Origin: Alloalcanivorax balearicus MACL04
GTDB lineage: Bacteria; Pseudomonadota; Gammaproteobacteria; Pseudomonadales; Alcanivoracaceae
Direction of reading: 5' to 3'
NCBI RefSeq assembly: GCF_025532145.1
Contig: NZ_ARXS01000008.1
Span: forward strand, 1 to 64,000
Length of the DNA: 64,000 bases
Below are positions 49,983 through 59,992 of the stretch, in pieces. A program made the position numbers and the translations under genes. The number at the start of each line of letters is the position of its first letter. The first letter of the stretch is position 1. The notes under the pieces are model-generated. The model had not been told where the DNA came from. It saw only the letters and a program-made list of their open reading frames with translations, and did no database searches.

Positions 49983-50450
49983 TCAGCAAAGCCCCCGCGC
50001 CAACAGCCGCAAGCCCTCCCGCACCGGTTCCGGCCAGCCGCCCTGGTCCAGGCCATCGAGCAGGTTCTTCACCCACAACCCCAATTCGGTGTCCCCTTCC
50101 ACCAACAAACGGCGCTGGAAAAACAAAGTGTCCGGGTCCTGTTCCCTGCCAAGGAGCTGCAAAAATTCACGCCAGCCGCCACGAATGCACGCCTCGCCAG
50201 GGCGTTCGCTTAACCGCAGACGGTTTGCTTGCAGCGTCACGGTAAAACGCGGCGCGCCATCGGCCAGATCAAGGGTCAGGTGGCGTCCCTGCAAGGGTTC
50301 GAATTCCCCCGCCGCCAACGGCTCCGCCAACAGACGGTTCATCAGCGGTTCCAGAAAGGGACGCTTCAGCAACAACGGAGCATGAGCATCGATATGGCGA
50401 AATACCGCCAGCGGCGACGGTGGCCCGAACGGCGTTAAGGGAAAACGCAT
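49983..50450 (-). CDS. ubiT: Ubiquinone anaerobic biosynthesis accessory factor UbiT
   Basis: A 155-residue SCP2-domain protein. The SCP2 fold covers about residues 30-125 (FLEPLMNRLLAEPLAAGEFEPLQGRHLTLDLADG; DTLFFQRRLLVEGDTELGLWVKNLLD), as in E. coli UbiT (YhbT). It binds ubiquinone precursors during synthesis without oxygen, working with UbiUV. It diverges from narK across 141 bases that contain an Anr-type box and a 12-bp palindrome. Confidence 0.88.
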   Translation of the reverse strand: MRFPLTPFGPPSPLAVFRHIDAHAPLLLKRPFLEPLMNRLLAEPLAAGEFEPLQGRHLTLDLADGAPRFTVTLQANRLRLSERPGEACIRGGWREFLQLLGREQDPDTLFFQRRLLVEGDTELGLWVKNLLDGLDQGGWPEPVREGLRLLARGLC

Positions 50451-50465
50451 TGAGCAGTCTCCAGA

Positions 50466-50477
50466 CTGTCATGACAG
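50466..50477. promoter_or_regulatory. 12-bp palindrome before ubiT
   Basis: CTGTCATGACAG is a perfect palindrome 16 bases upstream of the ubiT start, followed by TACCCAT (50481-50487), which fits the NarL heptamer TACYYMT. A second such heptamer lies on the other strand at 50536-50542. NarL control is only suggested. Confidence 0.3.
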
Positions 50478-50513
50478 GAATACCCATGCTCCCTGCCATT
50501 CGTCGGAGACACG

Positions 50514-50527
50514 TTGACCCTGATCAA
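50514..50527. promoter_or_regulatory. Anr/Fnr-type box between ubiT and narK
   Basis: TTGACCCTGATCAA matches TTGAT-N4-ATCAA at nine of ten positions. CAGATT at 50550-50555 gives a possible narK -10 with start near 50562, 30 bases before the GTG. It may also serve ubiT, though no good -10 is seen on that side. Confidence 0.7.
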
Positions 50528-50591
50528 TACGTCTGATAGGTATTTCTGACAGATTGCCACACACGGACGGCCCATACCTCAAGGAGGCACC

Positions 50592-53234
50592 GTGGCATCA
50601 ACGGAACCGGTCTCACACCCCGGCTCGGGGCAGGCATTGTTCCTTTCCACCCTGGCGTTCACTCTGTGCTTCGCCGTCTGGACGCTGTTGTCCATTATCG
50701 GCATCCCTCTCAGTAAAGAACTGAATCTGTCGGATACCGAACTGGGCTTGCTGATCGCGACACCGGTGCTCACCGGCTCGATCAGCCGACCGGTTCTCGG
50801 CATTCTCACCGACCGCTTCGGCGGGCGTCTGGTCATGGGCATCCTGCTGCTGGTCAGCTCCAGTTGCGTCTACCTTCTGACCCTGGCCCACAGTTACTCG
50901 ATGCTGCTGTTGGCGGCGTTGGGGCTGGGGCTGGCCGGCGGCGCCTTCGCCGTGGGCACCGCCTACGTTTCCCGCTGGTTTGGCGGTGACCGTCAGGGCA
51001 TCGCCCTGGGCGTTTTCGGCGCCGGCAACATGGGCTCCTCGCTGACCAACTTCGCCGCGCCTTTACTGCTGGTCGCCCTCGGCTGGCAGGGCACCACCCA
51101 GGTGTACGCACTGGTGCTGGCGTTGATGGGCCTTGGCTTCCTGGTGTTCGCGCGGGATCCGCGTCATCCGACGCCGTCTCTCACCTTGAGTCAGCGGCTG
51201 GCGCCCATGGCCGACCTTCGAGTGTGGCGCTTCTCGCTCTATTACTTTTTCGTATTCGGCGCCTTCGTTGCCCTGGCCCTGTGGCTGCCCCACTACCTGA
51301 TGAGGGTCTACGGGGTGAGTCTCACCACCGCCGGCCTGATCACCCTTTTGTTCACCCTGCCCGGCTCCCTGTTCCGCATTCTCGGCGGCTGGCTCTCCGA
51401 CCGGTACGGCGCGCGGCGCGTGATGTACTGGACCTTCATCGCCTGCCTGGTTTGCACTTTCCTGCTCAGTTACCCTCCCACCGAATACCGTATTCAGGGC
51501 ATCGACGGCGAGCTGCGTTTCTCTCTGATCATGGGCCTGCCGCCCTTCGTGCTGCTGATCATGGTGCTGGGCTTTTTTATGTCCCTGGGCAAGGCGGCGG
51601 TCTTCAAACACATCCCTACCTACTACCCCGAACACGTGGGCGCCGTGGGTGGTGTGGTGGGCATGGTCGGCGGCCTTGGCGGCTTCTTCCTGCCGCTGAC
51701 CTTCGGCATGCTCAATGACGTGGTGGGCATCTGGCAAAGCTGTTTCATGCTGCTGTTCGTGCTGGTGGCGGGAGCGCTGGCGTGGATGCATTACGCCATC
51801 ATCAAGGCCAACCGGGTGGAATGGACGGAGCAACGCGAAACCGGCGACCTGCCGGAACTGTCCACCCCGAGCAAATTGGTACTGCAGGACTGGCGGCCGG
51901 AGGACACCGATTTCTGGGAACATCAGGGCCGCGCCGTCGCCCGCCGCAACTTGTGGATTTCCATTCCCAATCTGGTGCTGGCCTTTTCTGTCTGGATGGT
52001 ATGGTCGGTGGTGGTGGCACGGCTGCCGCAAGTGGGCTTCGACTACAGCGCCAACCAGCTGTTCTGGCTGGCGGCGTTACCGGGTCTCTCCGGCGCCACT
52101 CTGCGAGTGTTCTACAGCTTCATGGTGCCGATCTTCGGCGGCCGTCGCTGGACCGCTTTTTCCACCGCGTCGCTGTTACTGCCGGCGCTGTGGATCGGCT
52201 TCGCGGTGCGCAATCCGGACACCCCTTATCTGGTGATGCTGGTACTGGCTTTGCTGTGCGGTTTCGGCGGCGGCAACTTCGCTTCCAGCATGGCGAACAT
52301 TTCCTTTTTCTTTCCGAAAAAGGAAAAGGGCGCCGCCATGGGACTCAACGCGGGCCTCGGTAACCTGGGCGTGAGCCTGATGCAGTTCCTGGTACCGCTG
52401 GTGATTACCACCGGCGTCTTTGCCTTCGTGGTCGGCGATCCGCAAACGACCGCCGACGGCGAGCGCTTATGGCTGCAGAACGCGGGCTTCGTCTGGGTGC
52501 CGTTCATTATTGCCGCCACCGTGGCCGCCTGGTTCGGCATGAACGATATCGCCAGCGCCAAGTCCTCATTCCAGGATCAGGCGGTGATTTTCCGGCGCAA
52601 GCACAACTGGCTGATGTGCGTGCTGTACACCGGCACCTTTGGCAGCTTTATCGGTTTCGCCGCCGCCTTTCCGCTGCTCAGCTCCCATTTGTTCCCCGAA
52701 GTGGACGCTCTCAAGCTGGCGTTCCTCGGTCCGCTTCTCGGAGCGCTGAGCCGTGCCTTCTCCGGTGGCGTGGCGGACCGGCTTGGCGGAGGCCGCGTTA
52801 CCTTCTGGGTGTTCGTCGGCATGATCGCCGGGGTGATCGGATTACTCTGGTTCCTCGACCATCGCGATCAACCTGGCGCCTTCGTCGGCTTCTTCGTCTG
52901 TTTCCTCTGGCTGTTCCTGGTCTCCGGGGTGGGCAACTCCAGCACCTTTCAAATGGTGCCGGCCATCTTCCGTCATGAAGTGGCCCGGCTGATGCCGGAC
53001 CAGGATGTCCGGCAACAGCAACTGGAAAGCGACCGCGAAGCCGCCGCCGTGGTCGGCTTTACCTCCGCCATCGCCGCCTACGGTGCCTTTTTTATTCCCA
53101 AGGCCTTCGGCACGGCCCTGGATCTCACCGGCGGCGCCGAACCGGCGCTGTACGGATTTCTGCTGTTCTACGTCCTGTGTCTGGGACTGACCTGGTTCTA
53201 TTACACCCGCAAAAAAGCGGTGATTCCCTGTTAG
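50592..53234 (+). CDS. narK: Fused nitrate/nitrite transporter NarK (NarK1-NarK2)
   Basis: An 880-residue double major facilitator. The first half (about 12-410) and second half (about 455-875) each have 12 helices; nitrate motifs are FGAGNMGSSLTNFAAP in the first and NAGLGNLGVSLMQF in the second. Between them is a soluble linker of about 45 residues. Fused forms pair a proton-nitrate symporter (NarK1) with a nitrate/nitrite antiporter (NarK2). GTG start after AAGGAGG. It is 10 bases from narG and heads the nar operon. Confidence 0.95.
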   Translation: MASTEPVSHPGSGQALFLSTLAFTLCFAVWTLLSIIGIPLSKELNLSDTELGLLIATPVLTGSISRPVLGILTDRFGGRLVMGILLLVSSSCVYLLTLAHSYSMLLLAALGLGLAGGAFAVGTAYVSRWFGGDRQGIALGVFGAGNMGSSLTNFAAPLLLVALGWQGTTQVYALVLALMGLGFLVFARDPRHPTPSLTLSQRLAPMADLRVWRFSLYYFFVFGAFVALALWLPHYLMRVYGVSLTTAGLITLLFTLPGSLFRILGGWLSDRYGARRVMYWTFIACLVCTFLLSYPPTEYRIQGIDGELRFSLIMGLPPFVLLIMVLGFFMSLGKAAVFKHIPTYYPEHVGAVGGVVGMVGGLGGFFLPLTFGMLNDVVGIWQSCFMLLFVLVAGALAWMHYAIIKANRVEWTEQRETGDLPELSTPSKLVLQDWRPEDTDFWEHQGRAVARRNLWISIPNLVLAFSVWMVWSVVVARLPQVGFDYSANQLFWLAALPGLSGATLRVFYSFMVPIFGGRRWTAFSTASLLLPALWIGFAVRNPDTPYLVMLVLALLCGFGGGNFASSMANISFFFPKKEKGAAMGLNAGLGNLGVSLMQFLVPLVITTGVFAFVVGDPQTTADGERLWLQNAGFVWVPFIIAATVAAWFGMNDIASAKSSFQDQAVIFRRKHNWLMCVLYTGTFGSFIGFAAAFPLLSSHLFPEVDALKLAFLGPLLGALSRAFSGGVADRLGGGRVTFWVFVGMIAGVIGLLWFLDHRDQPGAFVGFFVCFLWLFLVSGVGNSSTFQMVPAIFRHEVARLMPDQDVRQQQLESDREAAAVVGFTSAIAAYGAFFIPKAFGTALDLTGGAEPALYGFLLFYVLCLGLTWFYYTRKKAVIPC

Positions 53235-53244
53235 GAGCAACACC

Positions 53245-56200
53245 ATGAGCCACTTTCTGGACCGCCTGAGGTATCTCGGAAAGAATCCAACCGAATTTTC
53301 CGATCACCATGGTGAGACCCGCGACGAAAACCGGGACTGGGAAGACGGGTATCGGGCCCGCTGGCAACACGACAGGATCGTGCGATCCACCCATGGGGTG
53401 AACTGCACCGGCTCCTGCAGTTGGAAGATCTACGTAAAGAACGGCCTGGTGACCTGGGAAACCCAGCAAACCGATTACCCCCGTACCCGCCCGGACCTGC
53501 CCAACCACGAGCCCCGGGGCTGCCCCCGTGGCGCCAGCTATTCCTGGTATCTGTACAGCGCCAACCGGCTCAAGTATCCACTGGTGCGGCAATCCCTGTG
53601 GCGGCTGTGGCGCGAGGCACTGGGCCAGCACACCGATCCGGTGGACGCCTGGGCCAGCCTGGTCGAGGATCCGGCCAAGACCGCCCAATACAAGAAAAAC
53701 CGGGGCATGGGCGGTTTCGTGCGCGCCGGCTGGGATGAGTTGAATACGCTGATCGCGGCCGCCAACATCTACACCGCCAAGCAGTACGGGCCGGATCGCA
53801 TCATCGGCTTCTCGCCCATCCCGGCCATGTCCATGGTGTCCTACGCCGCCGGCGCACGTTACCTGTCCCTTATTGGTGGTGTTTGTCTGAGCTTCTACGA
53901 TTGGTACTGCGACCTGCCGCCCGCCTCGCCGCAGACCTGGGGTGAACAAACCGATGTGCCGGAATCCGCGGACTGGTACAACAGTGGCTACATCATTGCT
54001 TGGGGTTCCAACGTGCCGCAAACACGTACCCCCGATGCCCATTTCTTCACCGAGGTGCGTTACAAGGGCACCAAGACCGTGGCGATCACGCCGGACTACG
54101 CGGAGGTGGCCAAGCTCTCCGATGAGTGGGTGAGCGCCAGGCAGGGCACCGACGCCGCCCTCGCTTTGGCGATGGGCCATGTGATCCTCAAGGAGTTTCA
54201 CCTGGATTCCCCCAGCACCTACTTCACCGACTACGTGCGCCGCTATACCGACCTGCCCTGTTTGGTGGAACTGGAACGCCGCGACGATGGCCGCTATGTG
54301 CCCGGCCGACAACTGCGCGCCAGCCACTTCGCCAACAATCTGGGCCAGGACAATAATCCGGACTGGAAAACACTGGTCTGGGATGAGAACGGGGAACGGC
54401 TGGCGGTACCGCGCGGCTCCATTGGCTTCCGCTGGGGCGAACAGGGCAAATGGAATCTGGAACCGGTTGACGCCGATGGCCAGGACATCCAACCCCGCCT
54501 CAGCCTGGCCGGCGATCACGACCGGGTGGAAAAGGTCGCCTTCCCTTATTTCGGCGGCATTCCCCACGAACACTTTCCTCATGTGGAAAATGGCGGCGAC
54601 GACACCCTCACCCACAGCCTGCCGGTGAAAGTGTTCACCGGTGCTGATGGCGGCGAGATTCTGGCGGTAACGGTGTTTGATTTGCTCTGCGCCAACTACG
54701 GTATCGATCGGGGGCTCGGCGAGGATCAAGGCGCCACCGATTACCGGCAAGTCAAACCCTATACCCCCGCCTGGCAGGAGAACATCACCGGTGTACCAGC
54801 GGACCAGTGCATTCGCATCGCCCGGGAGTTCGCCAGCAATGCCGACAGGACACGCGGCCGATCCATGATCATCGTCGGCGCCGGCATGAACCACTGGTAT
54901 CACATGGACATGAACTACCGGGGCCTGATCAATCTGCTGGTGATGTGCGGCTGCGTCGGACAAAGCGGCGGCGGCTGGGCTCATTACGTGGGTCAGGAAA
55001 AGCTGAGGCCGCAAACCGGCTGGCTGCCTCTGGCCTTCGGCCTGGACTGGTCCCGGCCGCCGCGCCACATGAACGGCACCTCTTTTTTCTACGCCCACTC
55101 TTCCCAATGGCGTTACGAAAAACTGGACGTGAGGAGCCTGCTCTCGCCGTTGGCGAAAGTGGAGGACTACGATGGCAGTCTGATCGATTTCAATGTGCGC
55201 GCCGAACGCATGGGCTGGCTGCCTTCCGCGCCGCAATTGAACACCAATCCGCTGCGTCTGGCTCAAGCCGCGCGGCAGGCCGGGCAAAACACCGCGGATT
55301 ACGCGGTATCTCAACTGAAATCCGGTGCGCTGAAATTCGCCGCCGAGGATCCCGACGATCCGCAAAATTTTCCACGCAATCTGTTCGTGTGGCGCTCCAA
55401 TCTTCTCGGCAGCTCCGGCAAAGGCCATGAATACATGCTCAAGTACCTGCTCGGTACCCGCCATGGCATTCAGGGCAAGGACCTTGGCGACGGCGGTGAA
55501 CGCCCCCGGGAAGTGACCTGGCACGACGACGCACCGGAGGGCAAACTCGATCTGTTGGTGACGCTGGATTTCCGCATGTCCACCACCTGCCTGTACTCCG
55601 ACGTGGTGCTGCCCACCGCCACCTGGTATGAGAAAGACGATCTCAACACCTCGGACATGCATCCGTTCATCCATCCGCTCACCGCCGCCACCGATCCGGC
55701 CTGGGAGTCACGCAGCGACTGGGATATCTATAAAGGCATCGCCAAAGCCTTTTCCCAAGTGTGCGAGGGCCATCTGGGCGAGGAAACCGATCTGGTCACC
55801 CTGCCGCTGCAGCACGACTCTCCGGCGGAGCTGGCGCAGCCGCAGGTGAAGGATTGGAAAAAAGACGAATGCGAGCCGGTGCCGGGGAAAACCATGCCCT
55901 CGCTGATCGAGGTGCAACGCGATTACCCGGCCACCTACGAACGCTTTACCGCTCTGGGCCCGGCACTGGAGAAACTCGGCAATGGCGGTAAGGGCATCAG
56001 TTGGAACACGGATAAGGAAGTGGCTTTTCTCGGCCAGCTTAACCGTCGCAAGACAGCGGGCCCGGCCAAGGATAGACCCTGCATCGAAACCGCCATTGAC
56101 GCCGCCGAGGTGATCCTCAGCCTGGCACCGGAAACCAACGGTCAGGTGGCGGTCAAGGCCTGGGAGGCGCTGTCCCGATTCACCGGCCGCGATCACAGCC

Positions 56201-56991
56201 ACCTTGCCCATCCCAAGGAAGAGGAAAAAATCCGTTTTCGCGATATCGTCGCCCAACCGCGCAAGATCATTTCCAGCCCGACCTGGTCCGGCCTGGAAGA
56301 CGAACATGTGTCCTACAACGCCGGCTACACCAACGTGCACGAACTGATTCCCTGGCGCACGGTGAGCGGTCGTCAGCAGCTTTATCAGGACCACCCCTGG
56401 ATGCGCGCCTTCGGCGAAAGCCTGCTGGTGTACCGGCCGCCCATCGACACCCGCGCCGCCAGCAGCGTCACGCCACCGGCGGACAACGGCTATCCCAGCA
56501 AGGCGCTGAACTTCCTCACGCCGCACCAAAAGTGGGGTATTCATTCCACCTACAGTGACAACCTGCTGATGCTGACGCTGAACCGGGGCGGACCAGTGGT
56601 GTGGCTGTCGGAATCCGATGCCGCTGATCTGGGCGTGGCCGACAACGACTGGATCGAGCTGTACAACGCCAACGGCGCCATCGCCGCCCGGGCCGTGGTC
56701 AGCCAGCGGGTGAAAGAGGGCATGGTGATGATGTACCACGCCCAGGAGCGCAACGTGCATGTGCCGGGCTCGGAAATCACCGGTACCCGGGGTGGCATCC
56801 ACAACTCGGTGACCCGGGTCTGCCCCAAACCCACCCACATGATTGGCGGCTACGCGCAGCTCGCCTATGGGTTCAACTACTACGGCACCGTCGGCTCCAA
56901 CCGTGACGAGTTCGTCATGGTCCGGCGCATGAAACACATTGACTGGCTGGACGGTGAAGGCCAGGACTTCGTTCAGGAGGCCGCGAAATGA
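53245..56991 (+). CDS. narG: Respiratory nitrate reductase alpha subunit
   Basis: A 1248-residue molybdenum enzyme reducing nitrate to nitrite on the cytoplasmic face. N-terminal HGVNCTGSCSWKIYVKNGLVTWETQQTDYP contains the His and cysteines of the FS0 cluster, with GCPRGASYSWYLYSANRLKYP after it. WYNSGYIIAWGSNVPQTR holds the Asp/Asn region near molybdenum. Length equals E. coli NarG (1247), no twin-arginine export signal beyond the usual vestige. It overlaps narH by four bases. Confidence 0.97.
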   Translation: MSHFLDRLRYLGKNPTEFSDHHGETRDENRDWEDGYRARWQHDRIVRSTHGVNCTGSCSWKIYVKNGLVTWETQQTDYPRTRPDLPNHEPRGCPRGASYSWYLYSANRLKYPLVRQSLWRLWREALGQHTDPVDAWASLVEDPAKTAQYKKNRGMGGFVRAGWDELNTLIAAANIYTAKQYGPDRIIGFSPIPAMSMVSYAAGARYLSLIGGVCLSFYDWYCDLPPASPQTWGEQTDVPESADWYNSGYIIAWGSNVPQTRTPDAHFFTEVRYKGTKTVAITPDYAEVAKLSDEWVSARQGTDAALALAMGHVILKEFHLDSPSTYFTDYVRRYTDLPCLVELERRDDGRYVPGRQLRASHFANNLGQDNNPDWKTLVWDENGERLAVPRGSIGFRWGEQGKWNLEPVDADGQDIQPRLSLAGDHDRVEKVAFPYFGGIPHEHFPHVENGGDDTLTHSLPVKVFTGADGGEILAVTVFDLLCANYGIDRGLGEDQGATDYRQVKPYTPAWQENITGVPADQCIRIAREFASNADRTRGRSMIIVGAGMNHWYHMDMNYRGLINLLVMCGCVGQSGGGWAHYVGQEKLRPQTGWLPLAFGLDWSRPPRHMNGTSFFYAHSSQWRYEKLDVRSLLSPLAKVEDYDGSLIDFNVRAERMGWLPSAPQLNTNPLRLAQAARQAGQNTADYAVSQLKSGALKFAAEDPDDPQNFPRNLFVWRSNLLGSSGKGHEYMLKYLLGTRHGIQGKDLGDGGERPREVTWHDDAPEGKLDLLVTLDFRMSTTCLYSDVVLPTATWYEKDDLNTSDMHPFIHPLTAATDPAWESRSDWDIYKGIAKAFSQVCEGHLGEETDLVTLPLQHDSPAELAQPQVKDWKKDECEPVPGKTMPSLIEVQRDYPATYERFTALGPALEKLGNGGKGISWNTDKEVAFLGQLNRRKTAGPAKDRPCIETAIDAAEVILSLAPETNGQVAVKAWEALSRFTGRDHSHLAHPKEEEKIRFRDIVAQPRKIISSPTWSGLEDEHVSYNAGYTNVHELIPWRTVSGRQQLYQDHPWMRAFGESLLVYRPPIDTRAASSVTPPADNGYPSKALNFLTPHQKWGIHSTYSDNLLMLTLNRGGPVVWLSESDAADLGVADNDWIELYNANGAIAARAVVSQRVKEGMVMMYHAQERNVHVPGSEITGTRGGIHNSVTRVCPKPTHMIGGYAQLAYGFNYYGTVGSNRDEFVMVRRMKHIDWLDGEGQDFVQEAAK

Positions 56992-58544
56992 CTATTCGAT
57001 CCCAGGTCGGCATGGTTCTCAATCTGGACAAGTGCATTGGCTGCCACACCTGCTCGGTGACCTGCAAGAACGTCTGGACCAGCCGCGAGGGCGTGGAATA
57101 CGCCTGGTTCAACAACGTGGAAACCAAGCCCGGCATTGGCTACCCCAAGGAATGGGAGAACCAGAACAAATGGAAAGGTGGCTGGCTGCGTCGCAAGGAC
57201 GGCCGCATCGAACCACGCATCGGAGGCAAGTGGCGGGTGCTGGCCAATCTGTTCGCCAATCCGGACCTGCCGGAAATCGACGATTACTACGAGCCTTTCG
57301 ACTTCGACTATGAGCATCTCCACCAGGCCAAGCCTGGCAAGCATCAACCGGTGGCGCGGCCGCGCTCGCTGATTTCCGGCGAGCGCATGAAGAAAATCGA
57401 ATGGGGCCCCAACTGGGAGGAGATTCTCGGCACCGAGTTCGCCCGGCGCCGCAAGGACAGCAACTTCGATCAGATACAAGCGGACATCTACGGGCAGTTT
57501 GAAAACACCTTCATGATGTATTTGCCGCGTCTGTGCGAACACTGTCTCAACCCGACCTGCGTGGCTTCCTGTCCCAGCGGCGCCATCTATAAGCGGGAGG
57601 AGGACGGCATCGTCCTGATCGACCAGGACAAATGCCGGGGCTGGCGCATGTGTGTGTCCGGCTGTCCGTACAAGAAAATCTATTACAACTGGAAAAGCGG
57701 AAAATCGGAAAAATGCATTTTCTGTTTCCCGCGTATCGAGGCCGGAGAGCCCACCGTGTGTTCGGAAACCTGCGTCGGACGGATCCGCTATCTGGGCGTG
57801 CTGCTGTACGACGCGGACCGTATCAAGGAAGTGGCGGAAAGCCCGGATGAGCGGGATCTGTACCACCGTCAACGGGACATCTTTCTCGATCCCCATGACC
57901 CGGACGTTATCGAACAGGCCCGCGCCGATGGCATTCCCGATAACGTGATCGCCGCCGCCCAGGCCTCGCCGGTGTACAAGCTGGCGGTGGACTGGCAGCT
58001 GGCGCTGCCGCTGCACCCGGAGTATCGCACCCTGCCCATGGTTTGGTATGTGCCGCCACTGTCGCCGATCCAGTCCGCCGCCGAGGCGGGCGATCTGGAA
58101 TTCGACGGTGTGCTGCCGAGGATCGAATCCCTGCGCATCCCGGTTAAGTATCTGGCCAATATGCTCACCGCCGGCGAGGAAGAACCGGTGGTGCTGGCGT
58201 TGAAACGATTGCTGGCCATGCGCGTGTATATGCGCGGCAAACAGGTGGATGGCGAAACCGATACCACCGTACTCGACCAGGTGGGTCTCAGCGAAGCCCA
58301 GGTCATGGAAATGTACCGCTATCTGGCCATCGCCAACTACGAGGACCGTTTCGTCATCCCCACCAGCCATCGCGAACAGGCTCGCGAGGCGTTTCCGGAA
58401 CGCGGCGGCTGCGGCTTCACCTTCGGCAATGGTTGCCAGGGCGGCGACGACGAGGTCAGTCTGTTCGGCGGGCGCAAGCAGACCGCCACCCTGGTAAAAC
58501 CGCGGCGTTTCGAACCGGATCAGCAGGAGACCCGTCATGACTGA
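56988..58544 (+). CDS. narH: Respiratory nitrate reductase beta subunit
   Basis: A 518-residue iron-sulfur protein. Cluster motifs: CIGCHTCSVTCKNVW, CEHCLNPTCVASCPSGAIY, CRGWRMCVSGCPYKK (Trp replaces one Cys, giving the [3Fe-4S] centre) and CIFCFPRIEAGEPTVCSETCVGR. It carries electrons from NarI to NarG. It overlaps narG by four and narJ by eight bases. Confidence 0.97.
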   Translation: MTIRSQVGMVLNLDKCIGCHTCSVTCKNVWTSREGVEYAWFNNVETKPGIGYPKEWENQNKWKGGWLRRKDGRIEPRIGGKWRVLANLFANPDLPEIDDYYEPFDFDYEHLHQAKPGKHQPVARPRSLISGERMKKIEWGPNWEEILGTEFARRRKDSNFDQIQADIYGQFENTFMMYLPRLCEHCLNPTCVASCPSGAIYKREEDGIVLIDQDKCRGWRMCVSGCPYKKIYYNWKSGKSEKCIFCFPRIEAGEPTVCSETCVGRIRYLGVLLYDADRIKEVAESPDERDLYHRQRDIFLDPHDPDVIEQARADGIPDNVIAAAQASPVYKLAVDWQLALPLHPEYRTLPMVWYVPPLSPIQSAAEAGDLEFDGVLPRIESLRIPVKYLANMLTAGEEEPVVLALKRLLAMRVYMRGKQVDGETDTTVLDQVGLSEAQVMEMYRYLAIANYEDRFVIPTSHREQAREAFPERGGCGFTFGNGCQGGDDEVSLFGGRKQTATLVKPRRFEPDQQETRHD

Positions 58545-59295
58545 GATCACCCAACGGAGCCTGCGCGCCCTCGCCCGCCTGCTGGAGTATCCCGAAGCTA
58601 CTTTGCAACAGGCGACACCGGAGCTGGTCGACGCCCTGAACGCGGAACGACGCTGGACCCTGTCGATGCGGGACCGGCTTGGCCAATGGTGCGAACGGAT
58701 TGGCGCCGCCGATTTGCTGGATCTGCAGGCCGAATACGTGGCCCTGTTCGACCGTGGCCGCGCTACTTCGCTGCTACTGTTCGAGCATGTCCATGGTGAA
58801 TCCCGGGACCGGGGCCAGGCCATGGTGGATTTGCTTGATCACTACCGGCAGGCCGGCTTTCAGTTGGAAGCGCGGGAATTACCCGATTATCTGCCCCTGT
58901 TTCTGGAGTTTCTGTCCACCCGCCGGGAAGCGGAAATCGGCCGCTGGCTCGGTGAAGTCCGCGCCATTCTCGCCCGGCTGGCGGCACGGTTGGAGAGCCG
59001 GGAGGCGCCCCAGGCCCTGGCCGTCACCGCTTTGCTGGCTCTGATCGGCGCGGAATCGGAAATCCAGGCGCATCGGCCCGAGGTATCCCGGGAAGCACCG
59101 GACCACACTCCCCAGGCCCTGGACGCGGTGTGGGAAGAGGAAGCCGTGCGGTTCTCCGCCGAATCCGATCAGGACTGTCAATTGCAATCCGCCCAAGGCC
59201 GTCACCGGACCCGGCAACGGCAACGGGCCGAGGAGCAACCGGTCCGTTTCGTCCCACCCACAGCGGCGGCCGCCAGCGGTCGCGCCAAGGAGTGA
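58537..59295 (+). CDS. narJ: Nitrate reductase molybdenum cofactor assembly chaperone
   Basis: A 252-residue all-helical TorD-type chaperone: RALARLLEYPEATLQQ at the start, LLLFEHVHGESRDRGQAMVDLLDHYRQAGF and ELPDYLPLFLEFLS in the centre. The C-terminal 60 residues are charged and low-complexity. It is needed for cofactor insertion into NarG and is not part of the final enzyme. Four bases separate it from narI. Confidence 0.93.
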   Translation: MTEITQRSLRALARLLEYPEATLQQATPELVDALNAERRWTLSMRDRLGQWCERIGAADLLDLQAEYVALFDRGRATSLLLFEHVHGESRDRGQAMVDLLDHYRQAGFQLEARELPDYLPLFLEFLSTRREAEIGRWLGEVRAILARLAARLESREAPQALAVTALLALIGAESEIQAHRPEVSREAPDHTPQALDAVWEEEAVRFSAESDQDCQLQSAQGRHRTRQRQRAEEQPVRFVPPTAAAASGRAKE

Positions 59296-59299
59296 GCTG

Positions 59300-59989
59300 A
59301 TGGAATCCTTGTCGCATCATCTGCACATATTGTTGTTCGGCATCTATCCCTATGTCGCCGTCAGCGTCTTTCTGGTGGGTAGCCTGATCCGCTTCGATCA
59401 TGGCCAGTACACCTGGAAAACCGGCTCCAGCCAGATGCTGTCGTCGCGGCACATGCGGCTGGCCAGCAACTGTTTCCACATAGGTATCCTGGTGATTTTC
59501 TTCGGCCACCTGGTGGGATTGCTGACGCCACACTGGGCCTACGCCTGGATTATCAGCGCGGGGGCCAAACAGATCATGGCGATCCTGGTGGGCGGCATCG
59601 CCGGCGTGCTCTGTTTTATCGGCGGTGTCATGTTGCTTTGGCGACGCCTGTTCAACCCACGCGTGCGGGCCAGTTCCAGTGCCATGGATACTTTCATCAT
59701 CGCTCTTCTGGTGGTACAGGTCACCCTCGGACTGGCCACCATCGGCCCGGCCCTGGGGCATCTGGACGGCGGTCTGATGCTGCAGCTGGCGCACTGGGCC
59801 CAGGCCATCGCCTTTTTCCAGGGCGGCGCCGCCGCTTACCTGGAAGGCGTGGGCTGGATCTACAAGGTGCACATTTTCATCGGCCTGACCATTTTCCTGG
59901 TGTTTCCGTTCAGCCGCCTGGTGCACGTCTGGAGCCTGCCGCTGGGCTATCTTTTCCGTCGCTATCAAATCGTCCGCAGGCGGGCCTGA
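59300..59989 (+). CDS. narI: Respiratory nitrate reductase gamma subunit
   Basis: A 229-residue membrane protein with five helices that takes electrons from quinol through two b haems. SSRHMRLASNCFHIGILVIFFGHLVGL gives two haem histidines, and YKVHIFIGLTIFLVFPFSRLVHVWS the other two. Length matches E. coli NarI (225). Three bases follow before the ppiC start. Confidence 0.95.
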   Translation: MESLSHHLHILLFGIYPYVAVSVFLVGSLIRFDHGQYTWKTGSSQMLSSRHMRLASNCFHIGILVIFFGHLVGLLTPHWAYAWIISAGAKQIMAILVGGIAGVLCFIGGVMLLWRRLFNPRVRASSSAMDTFIIALLVVQVTLGLATIGPALGHLDGGLMLQLAHWAQAIAFFQGGAAAYLEGVGWIYKVHIFIGLTIFLVFPFSRLVHVWSLPLGYLFRRYQIVRRRA

Positions 59990-59992
59990 GCC

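Noticed and set aside
53125-55674. 849-codon minus-strand frame over narG
   Set aside because: Antisense to a clear narG; no recognisable motifs.
56973-58823. 616-codon minus-strand frame over narH/narJ
   Set aside because: Antisense shadow of a high-GC gene, no ribosome site.
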